The notes beneath the pieces are model-generated. The model had not been told where the DNA came from. It did not search any database and worked only from the letters and a program-made list of their open reading frames with translations. Shown here piece by piece: positions 50,239 through 59,013 of a stretch of 64,000 bases of DNA (its first letter is position 1; every line of letters starts with the position of its first letter). A program made the translations under genes and the position numbers. Origin of the DNA: Acinetobacter junii CIP 64.5 (GTDB lineage: Bacteria > Pseudomonadota > Gammaproteobacteria > Pseudomonadales > Moraxellaceae); the NCBI RefSeq assembly GCF_000368765.1, contig NZ_KB849654.1, forward strand, positions 462,043-526,042, read 5' to 3'.

Positions 50239-50934
50239 CTAACGGCGTGAGCGTCTCGCCCAAGCCAATTCAATCTGTTTCATTCGTGTTAGAGATTCCA
50301 ACACAAGGTTGCGCAAGTGTCGACAAAAATCTTCCATAAATAAAGCAGCTTGTTGTGATTTTCGGATCAAAATTGCATCAATCACTAACTTAAACAAGGT
50401 AAATGATTCTTGTAGTTCTCGGCGCGATGTATTTAAGGTTAAAAAATAGCTACGACGTAGTGATGGCAACAATTCCTTATAAAATTGCATCATGTAAGGA
50501 TTAGCCACCATCTCATGTTGTTCTGCTAGATATTTAAAAATAGCATCATAAAATTTCTCTATATCACCAGCACGAACAAACTCGACAAGTTGATCCAATA
50601 ACTCTTGTAGTTGCTCAGCTTCATTTACTCGCCAAGTTTCACTAATACGCTGCACAATATGCCCAAGAACCATCACATTGGTATCAAACAAAGCTTTGAC
50701 TTGCTGAGCAGACATTTCAGAAACAATCGCCCCACGACGTGGAAAAATCTCGATCAAATATGTACGCTCTAGTAATAACAATGCTTCACGGACAGAGCCA
50801 CGACTGACATCTAATTCTTTAGCAATGCGCAATTCTTGAATGCGTTCACCCTCGACAAGCTCACCACTAATTATTTGTTCACTAATATATTTTGCAATCT
50901 GTTCAGAAAGACTATCCGCCTCTTCGAGATTCAT
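50239..50934 (-). CDS. GntR-family (FCD/FadR subfamily) transcriptional regulator
   Basis: From ATG 50934 the protein has 231 residues (the frame opens at a TTG, 50970). The winged helix spans about residues 9-72, with EGERIQELRIAKELDVSRGSVREALLLLERTYLIEIFPRRGAIVSEMS, the GntR signature. The helical C-terminal ligand domain (FDTNVMVLGHIVQRI...) fits FCD, although metal-binding residues are not obvious. It is 10 nt upstream of smc in the same direction, an arrangement common in Acinetobacter. A palindrome over its predicted promoter suggests autoregulation and possibly control of smc-zipA. Confidence 0.9.
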   Translation of the reverse strand: MNLEEADSLSEQIAKYISEQIISGELVEGERIQELRIAKELDVSRGSVREALLLLERTYLIEIFPRRGAIVSEMSAQQVKALFDTNVMVLGHIVQRISETWRVNEAEQLQELLDQLVEFVRAGDIEKFYDAIFKYLAEQHEMVANPYMMQFYKELLPSLRRSYFLTLNTSRRELQESFTLFKLVIDAILIRKSQQAALFMEDFCRHLRNLVLESLTRMKQIELAWARRSRR

Positions 50935-51451
50935 GAGCCCCTCGCTATCTTTGTTATACGCATTTTCCAATGCTGTTTGCGCTTTTTTGTTTTAACTGAT
51001 CTGACCTTATAAATTCTATATCATTGTCTGACAATTTCATTGCTTTTTAAGCCAATCACTACTTTTAGACACTATTTCACCTTTAAATTTGACTTAATAA
51101 TCTATTTTTATAATTTAAAGATCAATTATTTAGATACTCTACTAAGCATCAACCGAATATCTGAAACATTTTTTCTAATTGATTTTTTATTGATATTATT
51201 CTCATAAATTTTATTTATGCAAAATATGTCTCATTTAAAATTCTAGCATCCTCGTTCGTTTATCCAATAAAAAAGTAGTTACAAGCAAACAACCTTATTG
51301 TTCATAACTTAATTTCCAAACGAAGATCACCATCTTTAGACTAAAAAGTCTTTTCTTTTCAATGGTTACACGCCAACAACATGACGTGCACTTTTAGAAT
51401 AAAACAGCCTATTAAATCAACGTAATAGTAATGATTACATGCAATTAAGAA
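50935..51451. other. AT-rich gap upstream of the GntR-smc cluster
   Basis: A 517-bp non-coding gap. It holds the predicted GntR promoter/operator (51006-51035). The remainder (51040-51440) is AT-rich, with no supported ORF or RNA gene. The TauE gene ends at the right edge, so no promoter for that gene is needed here. Confidence 0.5.
51006..51035 (-). promoter_or_regulatory. Predicted promoter with overlapping GntR-type palindrome
   Basis: On the minus strand a -35 TTGTCA (51034-51029), a 17-nt spacer and a -10 TATAAG (51011-51006) fit sigma-70. The perfect palindrome ATTGTC-N-GACAAT (51023-51035) covers the -35 and matches the GT-N3-AC core of FadR/FCD-type operators. It is about 70-100 bp upstream of the regulator gene. 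Confidence 0.6.
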
Positions 51452-52252
51452 CTAAATTAAACCTTTGTAAATAAAGTAGCTTCCAACAAAAACCAATAAT
51501 CCTGCAAAACACTTCTTCAGCATCGCTGCTGATAATCGATGCGCTACCCTAGCACCAACTTTGGCAGTAATAAAACTCATCACACTGATCCCCAGAAAAG
51601 CATATACATGTACATAGCCAATCGTATTGGGAACATTAATCTGTTCTTTTGCACCAAACCACATAAATCCAATCGCACCTGCTAAAGCGATTGGTAAACC
51701 ACAGGCTGCAGATGTTGCTACAGCTTGTTGCATCACTACACCATGTCGATTGAGATAAGGAACCGTTAAACTCCCGCCCCCAATACCAAAAATCGCGGAT
51801 GCGATACCAATTCCGCCCCCTGCTGCAAATTGTAGTGGTGCTGAAGGTAAATGCTTATTAGGATCAATCTGTGCATGCGCTCCTCTAAACATTTTATAAG
51901 CCATCCACACCGCAAAAATGCCAATCACTAACTGTAAATGTTGTCCTGACATCAGATCAGCAATTCCCGCCCCAAAAAAAGAGCCTAATATCAATCCTGG
52001 AGCTAGATTCTTAAATACCGACCATAGCACTGCGCCTTTTTTATGATGCGCCATGACTGAGCTGATTGAGGTAACAACTATGGTTGCAAGTGATGTACCT
52101 ACAGCTATGTGCATAATGACATTAGGATCATAATTCAGCTGAGTGAATACAATAAATAAAATTGGAACAATTATTAATCCACCACCAACACCAAACAATC
52201 CTGCGGTGAATCCAGCAATTGCACCAATGAGCAAATATATGATTAACTCCAT
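51452..52252 (-). CDS. TauE/SafE family membrane transporter
   Basis: The 266-residue membrane protein has about eight hydrophobic helices. The two family repeats start with GAIAGFTAGLFGVGGGLIIVPILF (near residue 8) and GGGIGIASAIFGIGGGSLTVPYL (near 149). TauE/SafE proteins export sulfite, sulfoacetate or other small organic anions. No sulfur genes are nearby, so the substrate is unknown. It is divergent from birA, only 28 nt away. Confidence 0.9.
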   Translation of the reverse strand: MELIIYLLIGAIAGFTAGLFGVGGGLIIVPILFIVFTQLNYDPNVIMHIAVGTSLATIVVTSISSVMAHHKKGAVLWSVFKNLAPGLILGSFFGAGIADLMSGQHLQLVIGIFAVWMAYKMFRGAHAQIDPNKHLPSAPLQFAAGGGIGIASAIFGIGGGSLTVPYLNRHGVVMQQAVATSAACGLPIALAGAIGFMWFGAKEQINVPNTIGYVHVYAFLGISVMSFITAKVGARVAHRLSAAMLKKCFAGLLVFVGSYFIYKGLI

Positions 52253-52280
52253 GAATACATGACCACTCTACTTGTAAAAA

Positions 52281-53036
52281 ATGATGGATGATTTCGCAAC
52301 ACGCCAGTTACAGCAACTCTTAAATGCAAAGAATCAATATCCAGAAGTGGTGTTATTCAAAACCACAACGACATCTACTAATGATGATATGCGTGAGCTT
52401 GCTCAAAAAGGCATGACAACAGGTCTTGTGTGTAGCGCGCAACAAACCAAAGGACGTGGTCAACACCAACGTGAATGGGTTTCCCCTGATGGAAATGTTT
52501 ATTTAAGCACACTGATTCAAACCAATACAGCACTTGATGGGCGACTTGCACTTGAAGTTGCATTGAATATTTTACAGATCCCATGCTTACGTAACTTATC
52601 ATTAAACGTCAAATGGCCAAATGATTTATACAGTTCACAAGGGAAATGGGGTGGGATCTTAGTTGAACCGCTTTCTGTAAATCAAGCGATTGTCGGTGTA
52701 GGTATTAATATCAATACCCCTAATGTGGAAGATGCAGATCAATCAATTACATCGCTACATCATTTAGGATTATATCAACTTGAACGATTTCAGCTTATTG
52801 CTGAATTATATGTTGCGATTCAACAAGCAGCTCAATGGTTCGAACATGGTAGCTATAATCTAGCTGAACGATTTAATCATCATGCGATTTGGATCAATGA
52901 GTTTGTAGAGTTTGAACATGCACTAGGTAAAACCTATGGTCAGTTCCAAGGCATTTCGAATGATGGTGCCGTTATAATCAAATCAGATCAAACACAACAG
53001 TTCTATCAAGGTCGTTTACGTCTTGCATCTAACTAA
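52281..53036 (+). CDS. birA: Biotin--acetyl-CoA-carboxylase ligase, monofunctional
   Basis: BirA attaches biotin to the AccB carrier. The 251 residues start directly with the catalytic domain: [14 protein letters not shown], the biotinyl-AMP loop [13 protein letters not shown] (about 53-65), [18 protein letters not shown] and VGVGININ. The N-terminal helix-turn-helix of E. coli BirA is missing, so it should not repress the bio operon. coaX follows 14 nt later, a common pairing. Confidence 0.95.
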   Translation: MMDDFATRQLQQLLNAKNQYPEVVLFKTTTTSTNDDMRELAQKGMTTGLVCSAQQTKGRGQHQREWVSPDGNVYLSTLIQTNTALDGRLALEVALNILQIPCLRNLSLNVKWPNDLYSSQGKWGGILVEPLSVNQAIVGVGININTPNVEDADQSITSLHHLGLYQLERFQLIAELYVAIQQAAQWFEHGSYNLAERFNHHAIWINEFVEFEHALGKTYGQFQGISNDGAVIIKSDQTQQFYQGRLRLASN

Positions 53037-53050
53037 GGGATCACAATGCG

Positions 53051-53794
53051 ATGAAAAGTTTATGGCTTGATATTGGTAATACTCGTTTAAAATATTGGAT
53101 TACACAGCAAGATCAAATTATTGAGCATGCTGCTGAATTACATCTCCAATCGCCTGCCGACTTGTTGTTAGGACTTATTCAACATTTTCGTTATCAGAAC
53201 ATTACTCACGTTGGGGTATCTTCTGTTCTCGACAGTGAAAATAATCATCGTATTAAAACAATCCTAGATATTTTAGAAATACCCGTCATTTTTGCCAAAG
53301 TACATACTGAATATGCTGGATTACGATGTGGCTATGATGTTCCAAGTCAGTTAGGAATAGACCGATGGTTGCAAGTATTAGCAACCGCTAAACCGAATGA
53401 GAGCTATTGTGTGATTGGATGTGGAACGGCTTTAACTATTGATCTTATTGATGGTTTCCAACATCTAGGTGGATATATTTTACCTAATCTGTACTTACAG
53501 CGTGACTCTCTGATTCAAAACACTAAGGGTATCAAAATTCCAGATTCTGCCTTTGATAATCTAGATCCAGGACATAACACCGTTGATGCTGTTCATCATG
53601 GCATTCTCTTGGGCTTGATTAGCACGATTCATCAAATCATGCAGCAATCGCCAAGAAAGCTCGTACTCACAGGTGGTGATGCCAATTTGTTTGAAAAATT
53701 TTTAAAGCATTATCAACCGCAAATCGAATCGGATTTACTTTTAAAAGGCTTAAAACATTATGTTCAGGTCAATTCTGCTGCTACTAATGTTTGA
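53051..53794 (+). CDS. coaX: Type III pantothenate kinase
   Basis: CoaX phosphorylates pantothenate, the first step to coenzyme A. The 247 residues begin with the ASKHA phosphate loop [14 protein letters not shown]. They contain YGVDRW-like [11 protein letters not shown], the [14 protein letters not shown] motif and LTGGDANLF near the end. It is cotranscribed with birA. Its last 31 nt overlap the end of a convergent hydrolase gene. Confidence 0.95.
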   Translation: MKSLWLDIGNTRLKYWITQQDQIIEHAAELHLQSPADLLLGLIQHFRYQNITHVGVSSVLDSENNHRIKTILDILEIPVIFAKVHTEYAGLRCGYDVPSQLGIDRWLQVLATAKPNESYCVIGCGTALTIDLIDGFQHLGGYILPNLYLQRDSLIQNTKGIKIPDSAFDNLDPGHNTVDAVHHGILLGLISTIHQIMQQSPRKLVLTGGDANLFEKFLKHYQPQIESDLLLKGLKHYVQVNSAATNV

Positions 53795-54351
53795 ACTACC
53801 TTAAATAAATGTTCAAATTCACGATAGCCATCATCCTCACAAAAATGTCCTGCTTGGCTTACTTCAATCAATTGCGCATTAATATAATGTGCAAATTTGA
53901 ATGTGTATGGCACAGGCACGACAGGATCATTACTTGAAAAAAACACGATACGTCGAAGGATATTCGTTCGAAGGTATTTGCTATCGAAACGATTTTCTTG
54001 AATAAATTGATTCCATTCTGGATGTTGCGGAATTGTTTCGTTAAAACCTGCTAAAAATAATGCTGCCTTAATAGATGTCCCTTTGAGCTTATCAGCCAGA
54101 TATCTCGCTGCCGCTAGACAAGATAATCCATGTGCAACCAAAATACTTTGTTGATTAATAGTATTTAATTGAGCCTCTAAGCAAGTTTGCCAAACCTCCG
54201 CATCAGGATGACTTGAATCAGCCAGAACAACTCTTTCAGCAGAGATACCAATGCTTTTTAGTTGTTGCTCTAACCAGATATACCAATGCTGTTCTGGATT
54301 TGCATTTTCACAATGCAAAATAAAAACCTTATTTTTCATATCTTGTGACAT
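53764..54351 (-). CDS. RBBP9/YdeN-like alpha/beta hydrolase
   Basis: The 195-residue serine hydrolase starts [23 protein letters not shown]. It has a nucleophile segment [13 protein letters not shown] (Ser near 77), the acid in SSNDPVVP and the catalytic His in [14 protein letters not shown]. This is the RBBP9/YdeN pattern (GHF near the C-terminus). The nucleophile motif is GLSCL, not a textbook GxSxG. The substrate is unknown. Its 3-prime end overlaps the end of coaX on the other strand. Confidence 0.85.
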   Translation of the reverse strand: MSQDMKNKVFILHCENANPEQHWYIWLEQQLKSIGISAERVVLADSSHPDAEVWQTCLEAQLNTINQQSILVAHGLSCLAAARYLADKLKGTSIKAALFLAGFNETIPQHPEWNQFIQENRFDSKYLRTNILRRIVFFSSNDPVVPVPYTFKFAHYINAQLIEVSQAGHFCEDDGYREFEHLFKVVQTLVAAELT

Positions 54352-54475
54352 AGTTTACATTTATCAATAAAATCATATATTTAATTTTTATTATCTAATT
54401 TTTACTAAACGTTTAGTGTTTAATTTTGTACTATTTTTATACACTAACATTTTTATACACCAACCATCAGTTAAT

Positions 54476-54497
54476 AAAAAAGGCGCTAATGCGCCTT
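54476..54497 (-). terminator. Terminator after ffh
   Basis: On the minus strand AAGGCGC and GCGCCTT pair over ATTA and run into TTTTTTATT. It is 27 nt after the ffh stop. Confidence 0.85.
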
Positions 54498-54523
54498 CTA
54501 ATGAAAGTATGGGCTTTTATTTA

Positions 54524-55933
54524 TTATTTTTTGGTATCGTTGTTACCAAATAATGGTCCCATACCGCCACCACCACCGAATTGTTTCTGCATATTGCCCA
54601 AAGATTTCAACATTTTGCTCATGCCTGATGGATTCGCAAATTTCTTCATCATCTTCGCCATTTGTGCTTGTTGCTTGATCAATTTATTCACTTCAGCAAC
54701 ATCCATACCACAACCAGCAGCAATACGTTTTTTACGGCTTGGATTAATTAAATCAGGATTACGACGTTCTTTAATCGTCATCGACTGAATAATCGCTTCC
54801 ATACGCTTAACTTGCTTTTCAGGATTAGCTTTTTCAATTGCATCCTGAATGCCCGCATTACTCATACCAGGCAACTTATCCAAGAAGCCCATCATGCCGC
54901 CCATTTTACTCATTTGCTCAAATTGCATCAGCATATCTTCAAAGTTGAAGGTACCGCCTTTTTGCAATTTTTTCGCCATTTTTTCGGCTTTTTCTTTGTC
55001 GATCTTACGTTCAACTTCTTCGACTAAAGAAAGGACATCACCCATGCCCAAGATACGTTGTGCAACACGATCTGGGTGGAATGGCTCAAGCGCATCTAGT
55101 TTCTCACCAATACCCAAGAACTTGATCGGCTTACCCGTGATGGCACGAACAGAAAGTGCAGCACCACCGCGTGCATCACCATCAGTTTTAGTGAGAATCA
55201 CACCAGTTAAAGCCAAAGCATCATTAAAAGCTTTTGCTGTATTGGCAGCATCTTGACCTGTCATCGCGTCAACGACGAACAAAGTCTCAGTCGGCTTCAC
55301 AGCAGCATGTAATTCTTTGATCTCATCCATCATGTCTTCATCGACATGTAGACGACCTGCCGTATCGACAATCAAAACGTCAGCAAATTGAATTTTTGCT
55401 TGCTCAATCGCACGATTGACAATATCAATTGGTTTTTCTGACGCTTGTGATGGAATAAAACCAACACCGACTTCATTTGATACTGTTTCTAACTGCTTAA
55501 TCGCTGCTGGACGATACACGTCGGCAGAAACAGTCATTACTTTTTTCTTTTGGCGCTCTTTGAGGAAACGCGCTAATTTTGCAGCCGTCGTGGTTTTACC
55601 AGCACCTTGCAAACCAGCAAGAAGGACCACAACCGGTGGTTTTGCGCTTAAATCAAGAGTCTCATTTGCCTCACCCATCATTTTGGTGAGTTCATCATAG
55701 ACAATTTTTACAAATGCCTGACCTGGAGAAAGCTGAGTCATTACTTCTTGACCAAGTGCTTCTTCCTTCACCTTCGCGATAAATTCACGAGTTACAGGTA
55801 ACGCCACATCGGCTTCAAGAAGTGCCATACGTACTTCACGTAAGGTATCTTTAATATTGTCTTCGGTCAGCTGCCCTGAGCCAGTAACATTTCTTAAACT
55901 CTGTGTGAGTCGTTCTGTTAAGGTATCAAACAT
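54524..55933 (-). CDS. ffh: Signal recognition particle protein Ffh
   Basis: Ffh binds signal sequences and 4.5S RNA and docks with FtsY. It has 469 residues. The N domain is followed by the GTPase domain with GLQGAGKTTTAAKLA (about 106-120), VDTAGRLH, TKTDGDARGG and the GEKLDALEPFHP segment. The C-terminal M domain is rich in Met (MLMQFEQMSKMGGMMGFLDKLPGM) and ends GGGGGMGPLFG. It stands alone and is divergent from ypjD. Confidence 0.97.
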   Translation of the reverse strand: MFDTLTERLTQSLRNVTGSGQLTEDNIKDTLREVRMALLEADVALPVTREFIAKVKEEALGQEVMTQLSPGQAFVKIVYDELTKMMGEANETLDLSAKPPVVVLLAGLQGAGKTTTAAKLARFLKERQKKKVMTVSADVYRPAAIKQLETVSNEVGVGFIPSQASEKPIDIVNRAIEQAKIQFADVLIVDTAGRLHVDEDMMDEIKELHAAVKPTETLFVVDAMTGQDAANTAKAFNDALALTGVILTKTDGDARGGAALSVRAITGKPIKFLGIGEKLDALEPFHPDRVAQRILGMGDVLSLVEEVERKIDKEKAEKMAKKLQKGGTFNFEDMLMQFEQMSKMGGMMGFLDKLPGMSNAGIQDAIEKANPEKQVKRMEAIIQSMTIKERRNPDLINPSRKKRIAAGCGMDVAEVNKLIKQQAQMAKMMKKFANPSGMSKMLKSLGNMQKQFGGGGGMGPLFGNNDTKK

Positions 55934-56080
55934 TGCGAAATCCGCTTAAAATGGCTAGTTGCAAAAAAATCTTTCTTAAAATAGAAAATTTATGCATAAG
56001 ATGCTATAGGATACTGTAGTTCGAAGCGAATTTATATCTTATATGGTGAATATTATTCATCCCCCTAAAAAAGGTTTGAC

Positions 56081-56890
56081 ATGATCAGTCTCCCCTTGGT
56101 TTACACAATTTTGGCACTTGTCTCATATACCAGTTCATTCTGGTATCTGTTTATCCATTTAATGTCAAAACGTACTCCAAATCTTTGGTGTTATGGTCTT
56201 ATTGTTGTATTAGGATTGATACTTCATGGTCTTGTGTTGTCACAGGATATGATGACTCCGTTAGGGGTAAATTATGATGTATTTAATCTCATTTCCTTTA
56301 CCTCTGGACTGATGTTAAGCCTAAGTTTAATTTTAAGTCTGATTCGCCCAATATTACCTCTAAATTTAATCGGCATTCCTGTTGCTGCAATTGGACTAAT
56401 CCTAGGGTTTTCTTTGAGTCAATCCAATCAAACCATTGAACATCATGGAGTCGGTTTAGATACCCATATTATTTTGTCTTTGTCCGCTTATGCAGTTCTG
56501 TTGATGGCAACCATTCAAGCAGTTCTATTGTGGTTTCAAGACAGAGAACTTAAGAAAAAACAAAAAAAACGTATTTGGGTCAACCTGCTCCCTCCTTTTC
56601 AAGTGATGGAATCCTTACTTTTTGATTTAATTATTACTGGGTTTGGTTTACTCACCGCTGCACTAATCTTTGGTTTCTTTACTATTGATAATTTCTTTGC
56701 TCAACACCTCGCTCACAAAACTGCATTTAGTATTATTTCTTGGTTTTTATATGGAGCTTTACTAATCGGACATTACAAATTTGGTTGGCGTGGCCGTAAA
56801 GCGATTCGATTTACAATTACAGGATTCGTATTACTAGCAATCGGATTTATTGGCAGTAAATTTGTTTTAGAAATGATATTAGGGCGTTAA
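56081..56890 (+). CDS. ypjD: YpjD-like inner membrane protein of the CcsA/CcmC family
   Basis: The 269-residue protein has eight predicted membrane helices. It matches the cytochrome-c-assembly-like YpjD family: HGLVLSQDM near residue 50, DTHIILSLSAYAVLLMATIQAVLLWFQD (the conserved His and Tyr), and SWFLYGALLIGHYKFGWRGRKAI (the WxxY...H...GWRG hallmark). Its role is thought to be linked to haem handling but is not settled. It lies divergent from ffh, as in many gammaproteobacteria. Confidence 0.9.
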   Translation: MISLPLVYTILALVSYTSSFWYLFIHLMSKRTPNLWCYGLIVVLGLILHGLVLSQDMMTPLGVNYDVFNLISFTSGLMLSLSLILSLIRPILPLNLIGIPVAAIGLILGFSLSQSNQTIEHHGVGLDTHIILSLSAYAVLLMATIQAVLLWFQDRELKKKQKKRIWVNLLPPFQVMESLLFDLIITGFGLLTAALIFGFFTIDNFFAQHLAHKTAFSIISWFLYGALLIGHYKFGWRGRKAIRFTITGFVLLAIGFIGSKFVLEMILGR

Positions 56891-56969
56891 TTTAACTGTC
56901 CCAATAAAAACTAGACAGCTTCTATTAAAATGCGTATAAACCAGTTTTTGTTTAACTAGGTAATGCATT

Positions 56970-57899
56970 GTGAAACTCGCACTCGCCCCTATGGAAGGTC
57001 TAACAGATCCAATTATGCGTGATGTCCTCACTCATGTTGGTCGTTTTGATTGGTGTGTGACTGAGTTTATCCGTATTACTGACAGCATTTTGCCTGACCA
57101 TATTTATTACAGTTTTTGTCCTGAACTAAAAACTGATGGTAAAACAGCTGCTGGAACACCTGTACATGTTCAATTTTTAGGAAATAATCCTGAAATGCTC
57201 GCAGCCAATGCTGCTAAAGTCGTTGAACTCGGTGCTCCTGCAATTGATCTAAATTTTGGATGTCCAGCTAAAACAGTCAATCGCCATCGCGGCGGTTCAG
57301 TTTTATTAGATGAACCTGAAACGGTACATCTCTTAGTCAAAGCTGTTCGTGATGCTGTACCTAAACATATTCCAGTTTCAGCAAAAATGCGACTCGGCTA
57401 TTTAGATGAAAACCATACACTCGATAATGCACATGCCATTGAAGATGCTGGTGCTAGTTGGCTCACAGTTCATGCTCGAACAAAAGCCGATGGCTATACA
57501 CCTCCTGCCTATTGGGAAAAAATCCAGCCGATTACTGAAGCATTGAAAATCAATGTAATTGCCAATGGTGAAATCTGGAATAATGCTGATGCCAAAGCAT
57601 GTTTAGAACAATCAAATTGCCAAGATTTGATGATAGGACGTGGCGCTGTTACAACTCCAGATTTGACACTCTGTATCCGTGAGAATAGCGACCAAGCGAT
57701 TTTAACATGGCAGGAGCTAGTCGTATTACAACAACGTTTTTTAAGCGGACAATTCAAAACTGAAATTGGAATGATTGGTCGTTACAAGCAATGGTTAGGT
57801 ATGATGACTAAAGCCTATCCAGAAGCTCAAGAGTTGTGGAGCCTAGTAAAACGAGAAAAGCAACTTGAGAATATTCTTGAATATTTAAATAAAAAATAG
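56970..57899 (+). CDS. dusC: tRNA-dihydrouridine synthase C
   Basis: DusC reduces uridine 16 of tRNA using FMN and NADPH. The 309 residues show APMEGLTDPIMRD at the start, INFGCPA-type LNFGCPAKTVNRHRGGS (catalytic Cys near 97), SAKMRLGY, LTVHARTKADGY and ANGEIWN. The start is GTG 56970; no better ATG is present. Its TAG stop lies in the stem of the terminator behind it. It is 79 nt after ypjD. Confidence 0.94.
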   Translation: MKLALAPMEGLTDPIMRDVLTHVGRFDWCVTEFIRITDSILPDHIYYSFCPELKTDGKTAAGTPVHVQFLGNNPEMLAANAAKVVELGAPAIDLNFGCPAKTVNRHRGGSVLLDEPETVHLLVKAVRDAVPKHIPVSAKMRLGYLDENHTLDNAHAIEDAGASWLTVHARTKADGYTPPAYWEKIQPITEALKINVIANGEIWNNADAKACLEQSNCQDLMIGRGAVTTPDLTLCIRENSDQAILTWQELVVLQQRFLSGQFKTEIGMIGRYKQWLGMMTKAYPEAQELWSLVKREKQLENILEYLNKK

Positions 57900-57921
57900 G
57901 GAGCGATACTCCCTATTTTTT
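57891..57921. terminator. Bidirectional terminator overlapping dusC stop
   Basis: AAAAAATAGGGAG and CTCCCTATTTTTT pair over CGATA. It ends dusC and, on the other strand, the secreted-protein operon. Confidence 0.9.
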
Positions 57922-57939
57922 ACTAATGCTCTTAATTAA

Positions 57940-59001
57940 TTACAGACCACTAATTTTCATTTTTAAGTCAGTAACTGAAGCATTTTTAAATCCAACATTT
58001 CCAATTGAACTATTTTGTAGACCATTAAATCGATAATTAGCACTTCCAACCGCAGGAATTGTTGTCATATCATTACCTAATTTGATTTCATTTAATGATA
58101 AATCAACTGCATCAGAGGTGATACAAGTACTAGGTGTTGTAGAGCAAGTGTTTACAAAATTTCCAAAAACAAAACCATCGGATTCAATACCAGCATGAAA
58201 ATTATCTAAACGAAAACCCGTTAAAGGATTTGATGCTTTCATTTGAAACTTAAAATTTGCACCAATAGCTGTTGTTGTTGGATCAGTTTCATTAGCGTAG
58301 CTAGAGACTAGCATCATATTACACCCTGTCCCAGCTCCACAAATAGAATCAATCGCCCCACCTAGACGCACCATGTAACCCTGTGGCGCTGCTCCGAGTT
58401 GAATATTCATTTTCGGTTTATTCGTAGCTAAAAACTTTATATTCAAACCGTCATTTAATCTAAGTAACTCTTTAACACCTGTATTTAATGTTGCTGTAGT
58501 TCCACCAAAAATGGTTCTTTGTGTATAAATACCAGGAGTTGTCAAACCCATATCTGATACAGCATTTGCACCAGCCGTATAGATAGAGAATTTAGAAAAT
58601 ACTAACTCATCTAAATTTCCGAAAGTTATCCCGATATTCGCAAAAGCACCATTAGTACCTGTCCCTTTATCTGTATCAATAACAGCATTTAGACTTAAGT
58701 TGGTAGAAGTACCAGCAGCTTTTGCGGTTATAGTTGGACTCGACATAGTTGAATTAGGACTTTGTGCAAGTACTAACGCAGCTCTACCACGATATTCTGT
58801 TGCAGCAACCGTCTTTGTATCCCAACCATCAGGATCAATCACAGCCATTTGTTTAAATTCAATGCTTGGGGTAGTTACATTAATATTTAAACCATCTTGA
58901 CCAGTCGCAACAGATAGACTTTGATCATCCATGGGTTGCATTGCTATTACTAGAGGACTAAAAAATAGAGTTAGACATCCTAGCATCTTATTTTTATTCA
59001 T
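57940..59001 (-). CDS. Secreted LDD/QDG-motif protein, DUF6160/Fil-like
   Basis: The 353 residues have a signal peptide (MLGCLTLFFSPLVIA) followed at once by MQPMDDQSLSVATGQDGLNI, the motif shared with the two genes upstream. The mature part is beta-rich, poor in Cys apart from two pairs (CGAGTGC, CSTTPSTC), and ends DLKMKISGL. It resembles Acinetobacter surface proteins annotated DUF6160 or Fil-like; I cannot confirm the family by search. It is the last gene of the operon, 12 nt behind its neighbour, with a terminator after it. Confidence 0.8.
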   Translation of the reverse strand: MNKNKMLGCLTLFFSPLVIAMQPMDDQSLSVATGQDGLNINVTTPSIEFKQMAVIDPDGWDTKTVAATEYRGRAALVLAQSPNSTMSSPTITAKAAGTSTNLSLNAVIDTDKGTGTNGAFANIGITFGNLDELVFSKFSIYTAGANAVSDMGLTTPGIYTQRTIFGGTTATLNTGVKELLRLNDGLNIKFLATNKPKMNIQLGAAPQGYMVRLGGAIDSICGAGTGCNMMLVSSYANETDPTTTAIGANFKFQMKASNPLTGFRLDNFHAGIESDGFVFGNFVNTCSTTPSTCITSDAVDLSLNEIKLGNDMTTIPAVGSANYRFNGLQNSSIGNVGFKNASVTDLKMKISGL

Positions 59002-59013
59002 CAGATTCTATCC

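Noticed and set aside
54426..55700. Plus-strand ORFs up to 135 codons opposite ffh
   Set aside because: They are shadows of the highly conserved ffh gene on the other strand.
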